A stretch of DNA of 64,000 nt from Pseudomonas cichorii. Lineage in GTDB: Bacteria; Pseudomonadota; Gammaproteobacteria; Pseudomonadales; Pseudomonadaceae. Where the stretch lies: contig NZ_CP074349.1 of assembly GCF_018343775.1 (NCBI RefSeq), forward strand, positions 2,222,001 to 2,286,000, in the 5' to 3' direction. Below, one piece after another: positions 44,770 to 54,236 of this stretch (position 1 is the stretch's first letter; each line of letters opens with the position of its first letter). A program made the translations under genes and the position numbers. Under the pieces are notes generated by a model, which saw only the letters and a list, made by a program, of their open reading frames with translations, had not been told where the DNA came from and ran no database searches.

Positions 44770-46104
44770 TTACAGCCCCACATGGATACGCAAGGCTGCC
44801 AGAGGTCGGCGCAACAGGTAGTAGAACAACACCGTGGGTTCGGCATACAGCTTGGCACTGCCCTTGAGGCCGATGCGGATACGTGGGTCCTGGGTATCGA
44901 AGGTGCCTTTCAGTCGATAGGCCATCACGCCATCGGGGTTGACGCTGGCGCGGTAGCCGATGCGTTGCAAGGTCGCATCCAGTGGCGCCGTGGGGTCGGT
45001 GTTCAGGAACAGCTTCACCGGTGTCTGCGCTTGCAGGGCAATGGCATCAGCGACGGGGAGCTGGATTTCCAGATCGGCATCCTGAGGTTCGGCGATCAGC
45101 ATGATGCGTTCTCCCAGATTGACGGGACGACCGATCCAGTCACTGGGATCATCGAAAATCGCGATGCCGTCACGGGGAGCTTCAATGCGCAGGCGATTGA
45201 GGTTGGCGGTGTAGAACTCGACATCGTTTCTGGCCTGCTCGCGTCGTCCTTGCAGGGTGGCCAGTGTGGCTTTACTGCGTTCGTCGAACAGCGCCTGTTG
45301 CTGAGCCTGACGCAGTTCGGCATCGGCCACGGCGTAGGCCTGTCGAGCCGACTCCAGATGATTGCTTTGCTCGCGGGTATCGAGTTGTACCAGCGGTTGG
45401 CCTGCGGTGACTCGCTGGTTCGGCTGAACCAGAATGCGGTCCACTACCGCAGCCAGCGGCGCACGCAGCACGGCCGGGTCCCGTGCAACGATTTCCGCCG
45501 GAGCCAATACCGACTGTCGCACCGGTAGCATCAATAATGCGGCTACGGCCAATCCGGCAGCCCACCACAGGCGTTTGCGTCTGCGCAGTGGCTGGCGTTG
45601 CGGACGATGCCTCAACAGGCTGCTCCAGGCGTGGCCATAGCAATCCAGCAGCAAGGGCGCCAACAGCCGTTCGGTGTCGCGCAGCGGGACATCGCGACTC
45701 AAGAGCAACGCGCCCAGAAGCGGGCCGCCCGCCTTTTGCAACGGCAGCCAGATCAGGCGCTGTGCGCAATACTCGCTCCATTGCGGCTGGTCTTCGGTGG
45801 CCACCGTCGAAGCGGTCAGTTCATGGATATGCCGGGCATTGTCGGTCTGTTCCCAGCGACGGCACTGGCGGTTCAGCCAGGTCACCATGGGAGCCTGCTG
45901 CTCCACGACGGCCAGCCCCGAGAAGCCTTGTACGGTCTGGGTGTCGCAGCGCCAGAGGATGGCTTGCCGGTATTCGAGCAGCGAGTGGCTGTCGTTGAGC
46001 AGAATGAAGCCCAACGCTTGCAGGCTCTCGGCAGCGCGGACTTGCTGCTCCAGTTGGACCAGCAAGGTCAGGTGTTCCATGGAGCGGCTTTGCGCCTGAA
46101 TCAT
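44770..46104 (-). CDS. HlyD-family adaptor with N-terminal GAF-like domain
   Basis: A 444-residue protein. Residues about 20-170 resemble a GAF domain (LQALGFILLNDSHSLLEYRQAILW, then IWLPLQKAGGPLLGALLLSRDVPLRDTERLLAPLLLDCYGHAW). A basic stretch (RPQRQPLRRRKRLWW) precedes one membrane helix (about 183-202). The periplasmic part is an adaptor with the usual biotinyl-lipoyl halves (VVDRILVQPNQRVTAGQPLVQLD and IEAPRDGIAIFDDPSDWIGRPV) around a coiled coil. The cytoplasmic GAF domain may sense a ligand or act as docking surface. Overlaps the preceding gene by four bases. Confidence 0.82.
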   Translation of the reverse strand: MIQAQSRSMEHLTLLVQLEQQVRAAESLQALGFILLNDSHSLLEYRQAILWRCDTQTVQGFSGLAVVEQQAPMVTWLNRQCRRWEQTDNARHIHELTASTVATEDQPQWSEYCAQRLIWLPLQKAGGPLLGALLLSRDVPLRDTERLLAPLLLDCYGHAWSSLLRHRPQRQPLRRRKRLWWAAGLAVAALLMLPVRQSVLAPAEIVARDPAVLRAPLAAVVDRILVQPNQRVTAGQPLVQLDTREQSNHLESARQAYAVADAELRQAQQQALFDERSKATLATLQGRREQARNDVEFYTANLNRLRIEAPRDGIAIFDDPSDWIGRPVNLGERIMLIAEPQDADLEIQLPVADAIALQAQTPVKLFLNTDPTAPLDATLQRIGYRASVNPDGVMAYRLKGTFDTQDPRIRIGLKGSAKLYAEPTVLFYYLLRRPLAALRIHVGL

Positions 46105-46865
46105 GACTCACCCGGAGCCGTCAGTTTCGCCACGCCGCTCATGCCCGGCAGCAGGCTTTCATCGCTCTGGGTGATGCGCCCGAATACTTTCACCGACTGG
46201 CTGACCGGGTCGATGATCGCGCCGATCCGGCTGATCTGCGCCGGATAGTCCTTGCCGCTTTCGTCCAGATGCACGCTGAAGTTCTGGCCCGGTTTGAGCC
46301 AGCGCAACCAGTTGGACGGCACGATCAGTTCCAGCTCATAGGCGCTGTCATCGTAGATGCTCAGCAGCTCCTTGCCTTCCGCGACGTACTCCCAGCGTTG
46401 CGCCTTGCGTGCCGCGACTCGCCCCGAGAAGGGCGCAGTGATTGCGCAGCGTCCCAGAATCGCCTGGTTGATACCGCTTTCGGCCCTGGCAACTGCCATG
46501 GCCGCCTGGGCCTGGGTCACATCGGCGACGCTGATGGAGTTGAGCTTGTCGAGGCGGTTGGCGACTTCAAGCTTCTTGCGTGCGCCTTCCTGCACGGCGG
46601 CGGTACGATTCAACTGCGCCTGATAGACACTGCAATCGAACGCCACCAGCCGGTCGCCTTTCTTGAATCGCTCACCTTCCTTGATGGACAGTTCGGTGAT
46701 CTTCCCGGCGACTTCGCTGGACAGCGTGGTCTGGGCAATGGCGCTCAGTTGCACGCGCAACACTGGCTGGGTATCAGCAGCATGCGCCATGTTGGCGGCA
46801 ACGCTGATCAGAATCGCCAGCCAGACTCGCGAATGCTGTCTGATGGAGGCTGGTTCAGCGTGCAT
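46101..46865 (-). CDS. Periplasmic adaptor of HlyD/RND type
   Basis: A 254-residue adaptor starting at the ATG complementary to 46863-46865, with a signal peptide ending in ANMAHA. SSEVAGKITELSIKEGERFKKGDRLVAFDC and ITAPFSGRVAARKAQRWEYVAEGKELL form the split lipoyl domain; the coiled-coil hairpin between them is short. It ends with the barrel region. It has no membrane anchor or lipobox, so it is probably soluble in the periplasm and assembles with the two anchored adaptors. Overlaps the TolC-like gene by 11 bp and the next adaptor gene by four. Confidence 0.85.
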   Translation of the reverse strand: MHAEPASIRQHSRVWLAILISVAANMAHAADTQPVLRVQLSAIAQTTLSSEVAGKITELSIKEGERFKKGDRLVAFDCSVYQAQLNRTAAVQEGARKKLEVANRLDKLNSISVADVTQAQAAMAVARAESGINQAILGRCAITAPFSGRVAARKAQRWEYVAEGKELLSIYDDSAYELELIVPSNWLRWLKPGQNFSVHLDESGKDYPAQISRIGAIIDPVSQSVKVFGRITQSDESLLPGMSGVAKLTAPGES

Positions 46866-48552
46866 TTGTCGTGCTTCCCTGTTCCTTGAGCTCAACGCCT
46901 TGCAGCGAACCCAGACTGTCGAACATATCGACCCTGGCAATCGGCGCGATGGCGACCGGGCTGACAGGGGCCGGGCGGCTTTGGGCTGCGGTATTCAGCG
47001 GTGTTTCAAAACGCGGGATATGCACCTGACCGCTTGCCAGGTCAACTGCATTGCGGGCGATGGCCTGAGTCAGTTCGGCAATGCTTTCGCCTGCCAGACG
47101 CTGGGGCAGGGGATCGAGCCCGGCAGCCTGCTGAATGGCGCCGTAGGTGGCTTGCAGCTCTGCGAAGCTGCGATCACGGGTGCGTTTCGCCAACACGGTT
47201 TCGGTTTCGATCCGTACCTTCTCCAGCAGGCTCTGAGCCTGGCTGCTATAGGCACTTTCACTTTGCGCCAGAATGCCGTCCTGCAAGCGTTGCAGCTCGT
47301 TGGAACGCTCGAACAACTGGTGGGCGCGCTGGTATTGCTGCCAGGCCACGTTGACCTGGGTCAGCACCGCCATGCGCACCGCCTGACGACGCAGTTCGGC
47401 CACGGCTTCGCGGTTTTCGCCAGTCTTCTTGATCGACGAATAGGACAGCACGCTCATCAGGTTCCAGCTGATCTGCATGCCGGCGTCGGCCCATTGTTCA
47501 TTGACCAGATAGCTGTTGCTGTCACGGTTCAGGCCTGCGAACAGATTGACGCCGGGCAACAGCTTGAGCATTGCCATGCGGGTTTCCAGCACCGCATTGC
47601 GGGCCTGATAGGTTTCTTCGCGGATTTCCGGGCGTTGGGTCATGGCCAGGGTTTCCAGATCGTCCAGGCTGTAGGCCACGGCGGGCGCAGTCATGCTGGC
47701 ATCGTCCGGGACGGCCAAGGTGTACTGGCTGGCAGGCGGAATGTTCATCAAGCCTGCAAGACGTGCCTTGGCCAGCGCCAGTTCCCCATCCAGCACTTCC
47801 AGCTGACGAATCATTTCCACCAGGCTTTTCTGGTAGCGCAGCGAGTCGATAGGCGTGAGCAGACGCTCGCGTTCGGTGACACGAGCCTGATCCAGCGCGG
47901 CGCGGGCCTGAACCAGTGTGGATTGCACCTGCGGCTTGAGGCGTTGCGCCGTGGCAGCATCCCAGTAAGCGGTACGTACTTGCTGGATGATGTCGGCAAT
48001 CACCCGGCGACGACGTTCTTCAGCCGCCAGACTCTTGTTGGCCTGGACCTTGGCGCCGAAGTAGCTGATACCGAAATCCAGCACGTTCCACGACAACTGC
48101 AAGTCAGCCGTATGGCCGGAACGATCAGAACTGGTGGAAGGCTCAAGGGATTGTGTCCGGGTGCGGACCGATTCACTGGAGGACCCGGCGACATTGTCCC
48201 GGCCACGCCAGCCTGCGCGAGCGGCCAGTTGCGGCAGCATCGACAGGTTCTGGGTATCGAGCAGACCTTCTTCCATGGCCTGTTCCATCAGGCCGAGGCG
48301 TTGTTGCAGGTTGTATTTCACCGCTCGCGCCATGGCTTCGTTGAGGCTGACCGGTCGGCTCAGGGGCTCTTGCCGGTCGAACATCTTGCTGCGGTCGGCA
48401 CTGGCCTGGGCCAGTTGCTGGTCCAGGCTGACAGGTTCGGGTTTGACCGCACAGGCGCTCAGGCCGGCAATGATGCAGCCGATGGTCAGGCACAGGACGG
48501 TCTTGCGCAGCACAAGGCCTGGCAGTCGCTGTTCTTGGGTGATTCTGGACAT
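46855..48552 (-). CDS. TolC-family outer-membrane lipoprotein
   Basis: About 565 residues. The ATG complementary to 48550-48552 is chosen because AGGGGAA stands nine bases upstream. The signal peptide ends in a lipobox (GLSAC), so the mature protein begins with a lipidated Cys. Two outer-membrane-efflux repeats follow, with long helices (LARARLAGLMNIPPASQ-type segments and PEIREETYQARNAVLETRMAMLKLLPGVNLFAGLNRDSNSY). It should form the outer-membrane duct of the export system made with the adjacent adaptors. Confidence 0.88.
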   Translation of the reverse strand: MSRITQEQRLPGLVLRKTVLCLTIGCIIAGLSACAVKPEPVSLDQQLAQASADRSKMFDRQEPLSRPVSLNEAMARAVKYNLQQRLGLMEQAMEEGLLDTQNLSMLPQLAARAGWRGRDNVAGSSSESVRTRTQSLEPSTSSDRSGHTADLQLSWNVLDFGISYFGAKVQANKSLAAEERRRRVIADIIQQVRTAYWDAATAQRLKPQVQSTLVQARAALDQARVTERERLLTPIDSLRYQKSLVEMIRQLEVLDGELALAKARLAGLMNIPPASQYTLAVPDDASMTAPAVAYSLDDLETLAMTQRPEIREETYQARNAVLETRMAMLKLLPGVNLFAGLNRDSNSYLVNEQWADAGMQISWNLMSVLSYSSIKKTGENREAVAELRRQAVRMAVLTQVNVAWQQYQRAHQLFERSNELQRLQDGILAQSESAYSSQAQSLLEKVRIETETVLAKRTRDRSFAELQATYGAIQQAAGLDPLPQRLAGESIAELTQAIARNAVDLASGQVHIPRFETPLNTAAQSRPAPVSPVAIAPIARVDMFDSLGSLQGVELKEQGSTTNAR

Positions 48553-48575
48553 TGTTGCGTTTCCCCTGAAAAAGA

Positions 48576-51500
48576 TCATGCGACGCGCTGGTCGTCTTGG
48601 GTCGCTGCGTTGGCGACGGTTTCGTTGGATTCGTTGTCCACGATCGAGAGCAGGCTTTCCAACAGGCTCTGGGCCTGATGAGCCAGGTTCAGGCTCGGCG
48701 CGCTGTCTTGCAGTCGGGCGCGCAAGGCCTGTTCCGGTATGGGCGCTTGTGGAGTGTTTGCAGGTGTTGGCCGGGTGGCTGCATCCTGAGGCCGTTCACC
48801 GGCCTCGATCTGGACGGGTGTGCGTTGTTCCTGACCGGAGCGGTCGCGGGTGATCAGCACCAGGTTCAGGCGTTGCGCGGCAGTCAACTGGCGGTTATCG
48901 ACAATCAGTTTGCCGCTGCGCGGGTCGAATCGAACCCAGCTTGGCAAGGGCAAACCATTACTCATGCGCAGTTGCGGGCTGCTCTGGTTGTTGGCGAGCA
49001 ACGACAGCGGCAGTTGCACTTCGCTGTTCCCGCTGCTGGCAGCATTGACCTGCATCTGCCAGGTTTCGCCCGGACGTGCCGACTGGCTGGAGGCCAGGGT
49101 GTCGCTGAGGATGCTGCTACTGCCGAGCAGTTGCTCGGTGACGCTGCGCTGACTCGATTCCAACCCCGTGGCGTCGGGCAGGACAGTGTTCAGCGTGCTG
49201 TTTATCTCTGCTGGCAAGCCGAGCGGGCTGATGCCCGGTGGCAAGGACGTTTCTGTTTGCCGGACTTCATTGAACCCGCTTGGGCGCAGCCCCATCAGCG
49301 GCGCGGATTGCGTTGCAACGATAACCGGCTCGGTGACGTTGGTTGTCGGGGTGCTGCTGCCGGTATCCACGTCGGTTGGCGGCGGTGTAATGACGGTACC
49401 GCCGTCTGTATCTGGCGGCGTTACTACAGGAGGTGCTACGACTGGCGGTGTCACTACAGGCAGTTCCACGACAGGAGGCGTCACCACTGGCGGCGTTATG
49501 ACGGGCGTGCTGGTTGCCGTGATTGCGATGGTAAAACTCGCGCTGTTCGAGTCCAGCAGCCCATCGTTGATACTGGCCGCCAGTTGCACCTGCGCAGGCG
49601 GTGTGTCGGCGCTGTTGAGGTAGGTCAGGTGTTGCAGCACCGACTGCGCCTGTGCCTGGCTGATATCGCCGGTAAAGGTGATGGTCAGGCGGCCAGCGCT
49701 CTGGCTGAACGTGGCGATGGCGGTGTCGTTGAGCAGGATCTGGCTGCCATCGCTGGACAGGGTAAGCGTTGCAGAATCTTGCAGGCCAAAGCGGTCTTCG
49801 GCGCTGGCACCGTCCTGGCGCGCCACGGTGAGGGTGGCCCCTTTGTAATTGCCTGTGCCCTCGTTCAATGCATCCAGCTCGGCATCGCTGACAAGCCCGT
49901 TAGGCGCGAGCAGTACGGCATCGCCACCCTGAGTGAAGTGCGGGGCGCTGGTCGGGCTGCTCAAGATCACCACATCCGAACCTGACCACTCGCTGCCCAA
50001 GGCATACAGGCTGCCATCTGTGGCGCTGACGAGGTTGTTGAAGCCTGTCGATGACGAATAGGCACGAACAAAGGTCAAGGCACCGCTGGTGGCGTCTCGG
50101 CTGTACACCAGCAGGCTCGGATCACTGCCTTCGTGGGCAAGATAAAAAGCGCTGCCATCGGCACTGAGGGTTATATCCGCCAGTGAATAGACACTTCTCA
50201 GCCCGTCCCTGAGGGTGCTGGTCAGCGTCAGGGTGCCATCGGCGTTGCGGCTGAAAACCCGGATCGAGTTGCTGTTCTTGTCCGAGACATAAAGAAAGTC
50301 GCCCGCGCTGGACAGGGCAAGCCCGCCGATCGAACTGAGGTTTTGACCGTTGCCCAGTGCTGTCAGTGAACCCACAAAGCTGAGTGCGCCGGTGGTTGTG
50401 TCGCGGCTGAATATAGCGATGCCACTGTCCCAGCTATTGCTGACATAGACCGAGCGGCCGTCGCTGGAAATCACCACGTCCGAGCTTTGGCCAATACCGT
50501 CCGACAGATGCCCGGATTGAGTCAGGCCTCCCTGAGCATTGATGGTGAAGGTCGTGATGCCGCTGTTTGAGCTGTCGGCGCTGACGGCATACAACGACCT
50601 TCCATCGGCGGACACCACCATTTGCCCAAAATAGTTACTGCTTGTGGCGTTGCTGGCGGCAATGCCCATATAACTGAGCGCCCCGGTGGTGACGTCGCGC
50701 TGATACAGGGTGATGGTCGAAAGCGCACCTGTCTCGGAAGTAGCCTCGAAACCGGCCACATACAGAAACCTTCCATCCACCGACAGCGTGACCGAGGATA
50801 CCCGGTCCATACCTTCCAGGAAGACGTCCCGGTCGCTGAAATACTGGTCGTCGCTGAAGCTGCCTTGCTCGACCAGGCCGTCTGCTGTTCTGGCGTAGAT
50901 CGTCAGGGTCTTGCCGGCCACGATATAGACGAACTTGCCATCACTGGAAGTGGCCATGGCTGAAGGTGCCGAGTCCACGCTGCCCGGTGTCAGTTGGGTG
51001 GGTTGGGTCGGGTCGGTGATGGCGGGTGAGGTCAGCACCGTTCCCGGATTCGGGTTGCTGATGCCGGGTGCGGTATTGGCAGTGACATTCACTGTGGAGG
51101 CAATGTTCAGGTCGCTGACGTCAGTTCCGCCATCCAGCGTGCCGCCGCTGTCCTGAATGCTCACCAGCGTTACGGTACGGCTGCCCAGGGTCGGTGCCAG
51201 GCTGGCATTGCTGTAACGGATGCCGTCTATCAGGGTTTGCGCCGCTTCAGTGCTGATGCCGCTGACCGGGGTGATAGTCAGCGTGGCCGTGTCTGTCGAC
51301 AGGCTGACGGTGTAGGTGTAATCGCCGACCGTTTGCGTGCCGTTCACCAGTTCCACAAGGGTGCCATTGATGTTCAGGCGTTCCTGGCTGCCATCGCTCA
51401 GGCCGGTTATTTCCAGACGCAACACTATGATGGATTGACCCTGTTCCACCGTGGAAATCTGCGTGTCGCTGAACAGCGCCGTGTTATTGCCAAAACTCAG

Positions 51501-54194
51501 GGTCGGGTCGAGGGCACTGGCGGTCAACTCTGGCGCGTCGTTGATTTCGGTCACGGTGATGGCAATGGTATGTACGGTCGATGTCAGACCGTCGCCATCG
51601 TTGATCGACAGGTTCAGGCTGACCTGGCTGCCTGGATCGCTGTTTTCATTGGCATAGGTAATCTGCTTGAGAACCTGATTGGCATCGGCGGCGCTGACCG
51701 GCTGGCTGGCCGTGAAGGTCAGCACCAGTGCGCCGTCTGTCAGGTTGAAGCTGGCAATGACGTTGCCGTCCTTGAGCACTTGCTGGCCATCGGCGGACAG
51801 CGTAAAGCCGTTGCCTTCCTGAAAACCGAAGATATCGGCTGCGTTGGCACCTTCGCTGCGCACGATACGGATGCTGGCGTCGCGGTAATCGCCATCGCTG
51901 TCCAGTTCGACATCGCTGAAGCCTGTGTCTGCGAGCAGTGAAATCGCTGCCGCTTTTTCGGTGTAGGCCAGGTTTGTCGGTACGTCACTGAGCAGCGGTG
52001 CGCTGTTATCGCGCATGGTCACGGTGGAGGTCAGGTTCAGCGCTGTGCTGTCGATGCCGCCATTGGCTGTTGTGCCGTTGTCGCGAATCAGTGTCAGGCC
52101 GACCACCCGATCAACGCCGGTGATGGTGGTGCTGTCGTTGTAATAGCCGATGCCGTTTACCAGCGCCTGCGCATTGGTCACGCTGAGGTTGCCGCCACTC
52201 AAACCGATACTGGCGGTTGTGCCGCTGACGCTGACCACATAACTCAGGCCACTGCGGGTGGTGCCGGTATTGCCTTGGGTGAGGGTGATGCGTGTGCCGT
52301 CAACGACCAGCACTTCGTTGGTACCGTCCTGTATGTCGGTGACGCTCAGGTCCAGGCCGCTGACCGACTGGGCTCTTTCGCCGGTATCGATGACAGTGTC
52401 CTGAAACACAGCGACCGGGTTGCCTTGGGCGGAGTATCTGGGATCGGTGGCGGTGGTGGTCAGAGTGGGGGCGTTGTTGATGTCCACCAGACGCACTTCC
52501 ACGTTCAGTGAGGTGCTGGCGCCCTGGCCGTTGTCGAACGCCATTACCATGACCGCCAGGCTTCCGGCATCCGAACTGGTGTTGCTGTAGCCGACCTGCT
52601 GGAGTACCTGATTGGCCAGCGCGGTGCTGACCTGGCCGGTAAAGGTGATGCTCAGGCTGGAGCCATTGACTGTCAGGTTGGCGATGGCCGTGCCGCCGTT
52701 CAGGATTTGCGAACCGTCACTGCTCAAGGTCAGGCTGCCGGTGGGGATAAAGCTCAAGGTGTCTTCGGCGTTGTCACCGCGTTGCGGCGTGACGCTGAAG
52801 CTTGCGCCGTTATAGTCACCATTACCGTTGTCGAGGGCGTCCAGGGTTGAGTCGCTGACCACTGCATCGCTCAGCTTTTGTGCGGTCGTGCCTTCCAGGT
52901 AGCGGGTGCTGGCTTCTTGCAGAACGCTGATGCCCGAGCCCGTGACAATCACGCCGCCATCGGCGCTGACCTGAATCGCGCTGGCGTCGCTCTGGCCACC
53001 GGCTGTGCTATTGAGCAGCACCAGACCTGACGTCGTGGCGCTGTAGCGATTGATGGTGCCGTCGCTGAGAGTGGCATAAAGCGTACTGCCGTTACTGCTC
53101 AGGGCCGTTGAAGTGATATTGGCCTGGCTTATCGAGTTCTGGACGACAAAGGACTGGCCTTCGACCCGGAACGTGACAATGCCTTCAGAGGTGGTTACGT
53201 AGAGGTTCTGGCCATCGGGCGAGACATTGATCTGGCTCGGCGCCTTGAGCGAAACCGTCGTGCCGGCGCTGTCCTGCTGACCATCGCGAATGTAGAACGG
53301 CGAGCCCAGGTTGCCATCGGCATCGCGTTGATAGGCGATCAGGGTATGGGGTGGGGAGAAGGTCTGGGTTGTTACGAATACGTAATCTCCCCGGCTCTCC
53401 ATGGCCGATATGGCGAACATGTAAGGTGGGCTCCATGACGTGTTCTCGACCAGATTCAGTCGCGTCAGACTGCCGCTGGCGGTATCACGGCTGAAGACAT
53501 AGATCCCTTCGTTGCCGCTATCGACGGCATATACCGACTTACCGTCGTCCGAGATTTCCAGTGTTTCTATCGTGAGGATGTAATGGCTTTCAAGGAAGAC
53601 AAGGCTTCCTGTGGCTGGATCGCGGTTGAATACGGCAAGCGTGTCCGAATAGGACCTGCCGTTTGCACCGCTCATAAGGAGCGTTTCGCCATCCGGGCTG
53701 ATCTTCAGATCAATGATTAAAGTCAGCTGAGTGTCGCTGGCCGTCAGGGTGTTGCTTAGCGTCAACGCGCCAGTCTCGGTGTCACGGCTGAAGATCGCCA
53801 GCTCACCTGTACTGCTGGCTGCGTACAGGGTCTTGCCATCACTGGACAGTTCGGTTTGCGCAATATTGCTCAGGCCGCTGATCGTGTTCAGGGTTTCCAG
53901 GCTTGTCAGAGCGTCCAGACTCAGGTGGGCACCGTTATCGGTCGCCAGCGCTGTGGTGCGCTGGCTTGTGGTGGCGTTTTCCTGATCATTGCCTGAAGTG
54001 CTGCTGTTCTCATGAGCAATGCTGGTCGTGGAGTTGTCTGCCGTTTTATCTGCTGCCGGACTGGCGCTCTGGGTTTCGCTTGCAGCAGCGACTTCCGTCG
54101 CCGTGGCGACCGCCGCTGCATCGAACATCATCCGGGGTTCGAGCGCCAGATAGAGTCGCTGGAGGCGGGGACGGGCAGGGGAACGCTCAGTCAT
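48576..54194 (-). CDS. Giant LEPR-XLL surface protein with beta-propeller and cadherin-like repeats
   Basis: A 1872-residue protein. The N-terminus has LYLALEPRMMFDAAAVA, with LEPRMMFD at residues 18-25, the LEPR-XLL motif that marks many giant exported proteins; there is no classical signal peptide. Order: Thr/Ser-rich linker (about 30-85), a YncE-like beta-propeller (about 90-425), four cadherin-like repeats of about 150 residues ending in motifs such as DINNAPTL and EINDAPEL (about 430-1040), a second propeller (about 1060-1410), one more repeat (about 1415-1555), a proline-rich PPVVTPPVV linker (about 1560-1608) and a C-terminal Ig-like domain (about 1700-1810) with an acidic tail. No RTX nonapeptides are seen. 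Likely an adhesin; its stop overlaps the upstream in-frame end of the TolC-like gene. Confidence 0.82.
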   Translation of the reverse strand: MTERSPARPRLQRLYLALEPRMMFDAAAVATATEVAAASETQSASPAADKTADNSTTSIAHENSSTSGNDQENATTSQRTTALATDNGAHLSLDALTSLETLNTISGLSNIAQTELSSDGKTLYAASSTGELAIFSRDTETGALTLSNTLTASDTQLTLIIDLKISPDGETLLMSGANGRSYSDTLAVFNRDPATGSLVFLESHYILTIETLEISDDGKSVYAVDSGNEGIYVFSRDTASGSLTRLNLVENTSWSPPYMFAISAMESRGDYVFVTTQTFSPPHTLIAYQRDADGNLGSPFYIRDGQQDSAGTTVSLKAPSQINVSPDGQNLYVTTSEGIVTFRVEGQSFVVQNSISQANITSTALSSNGSTLYATLSDGTINRYSATTSGLVLLNSTAGGQSDASAIQVSADGGVIVTGSGISVLQEASTRYLEGTTAQKLSDAVVSDSTLDALDNGNGDYNGASFSVTPQRGDNAEDTLSFIPTGSLTLSSDGSQILNGGTAIANLTVNGSSLSITFTGQVSTALANQVLQQVGYSNTSSDAGSLAVMVMAFDNGQGASTSLNVEVRLVDINNAPTLTTTATDPRYSAQGNPVAVFQDTVIDTGERAQSVSGLDLSVTDIQDGTNEVLVVDGTRITLTQGNTGTTRSGLSYVVSVSGTTASIGLSGGNLSVTNAQALVNGIGYYNDSTTITGVDRVVGLTLIRDNGTTANGGIDSTALNLTSTVTMRDNSAPLLSDVPTNLAYTEKAAAISLLADTGFSDVELDSDGDYRDASIRIVRSEGANAADIFGFQEGNGFTLSADGQQVLKDGNVIASFNLTDGALVLTFTASQPVSAADANQVLKQITYANENSDPGSQVSLNLSINDGDGLTSTVHTIAITVTEINDAPELTASALDPTLSFGNNTALFSDTQISTVEQGQSIIVLRLEITGLSDGSQERLNINGTLVELVNGTQTVGDYTYTVSLSTDTATLTITPVSGISTEAAQTLIDGIRYSNASLAPTLGSRTVTLVSIQDSGGTLDGGTDVSDLNIASTVNVTANTAPGISNPNPGTVLTSPAITDPTQPTQLTPGSVDSAPSAMATSSDGKFVYIVAGKTLTIYARTADGLVEQGSFSDDQYFSDRDVFLEGMDRVSSVTLSVDGRFLYVAGFEATSETGALSTITLYQRDVTTGALSYMGIAASNATSSNYFGQMVVSADGRSLYAVSADSSNSGITTFTINAQGGLTQSGHLSDGIGQSSDVVISSDGRSVYVSNSWDSGIAIFSRDTTTGALSFVGSLTALGNGQNLSSIGGLALSSAGDFLYVSDKNSNSIRVFSRNADGTLTLTSTLRDGLRSVYSLADITLSADGSAFYLAHEGSDPSLLVYSRDATSGALTFVRAYSSSTGFNNLVSATDGSLYALGSEWSGSDVVILSSPTSAPHFTQGGDAVLLAPNGLVSDAELDALNEGTGNYKGATLTVARQDGASAEDRFGLQDSATLTLSSDGSQILLNDTAIATFSQSAGRLTITFTGDISQAQAQSVLQHLTYLNSADTPPAQVQLAASINDGLLDSNSASFTIAITATSTPVITPPVVTPPVVELPVVTPPVVAPPVVTPPDTDGGTVITPPPTDVDTGSSTPTTNVTEPVIVATQSAPLMGLRPSGFNEVRQTETSLPPGISPLGLPAEINSTLNTVLPDATGLESSQRSVTEQLLGSSSILSDTLASSQSARPGETWQMQVNAASSGNSEVQLPLSLLANNQSSPQLRMSNGLPLPSWVRFDPRSGKLIVDNRQLTAAQRLNLVLITRDRSGQEQRTPVQIEAGERPQDAATRPTPANTPQAPIPEQALRARLQDSAPSLNLAHQAQSLLESLLSIVDNESNETVANAATQDDQRVA

Positions 54195-54236
54195 TGGGAC
54201 AGTCCTTTGGGGCGTAGACGGAAATAGGGAGGCGCA

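Noticed and set aside
48576..48900. RTX-type C-terminal type I secretion signal in the giant protein
   Set aside because: No GGxGxD nonapeptides or other RTX features at the C-terminus, and no ABC ATPase gene in the cluster.
49370..49520. Short tandem repeat that could be taken for a CRISPR-like or minisatellite array
   Set aside because: It encodes the in-frame PPVV/TPPVV stalk of the giant protein; no spacers and no cas genes.
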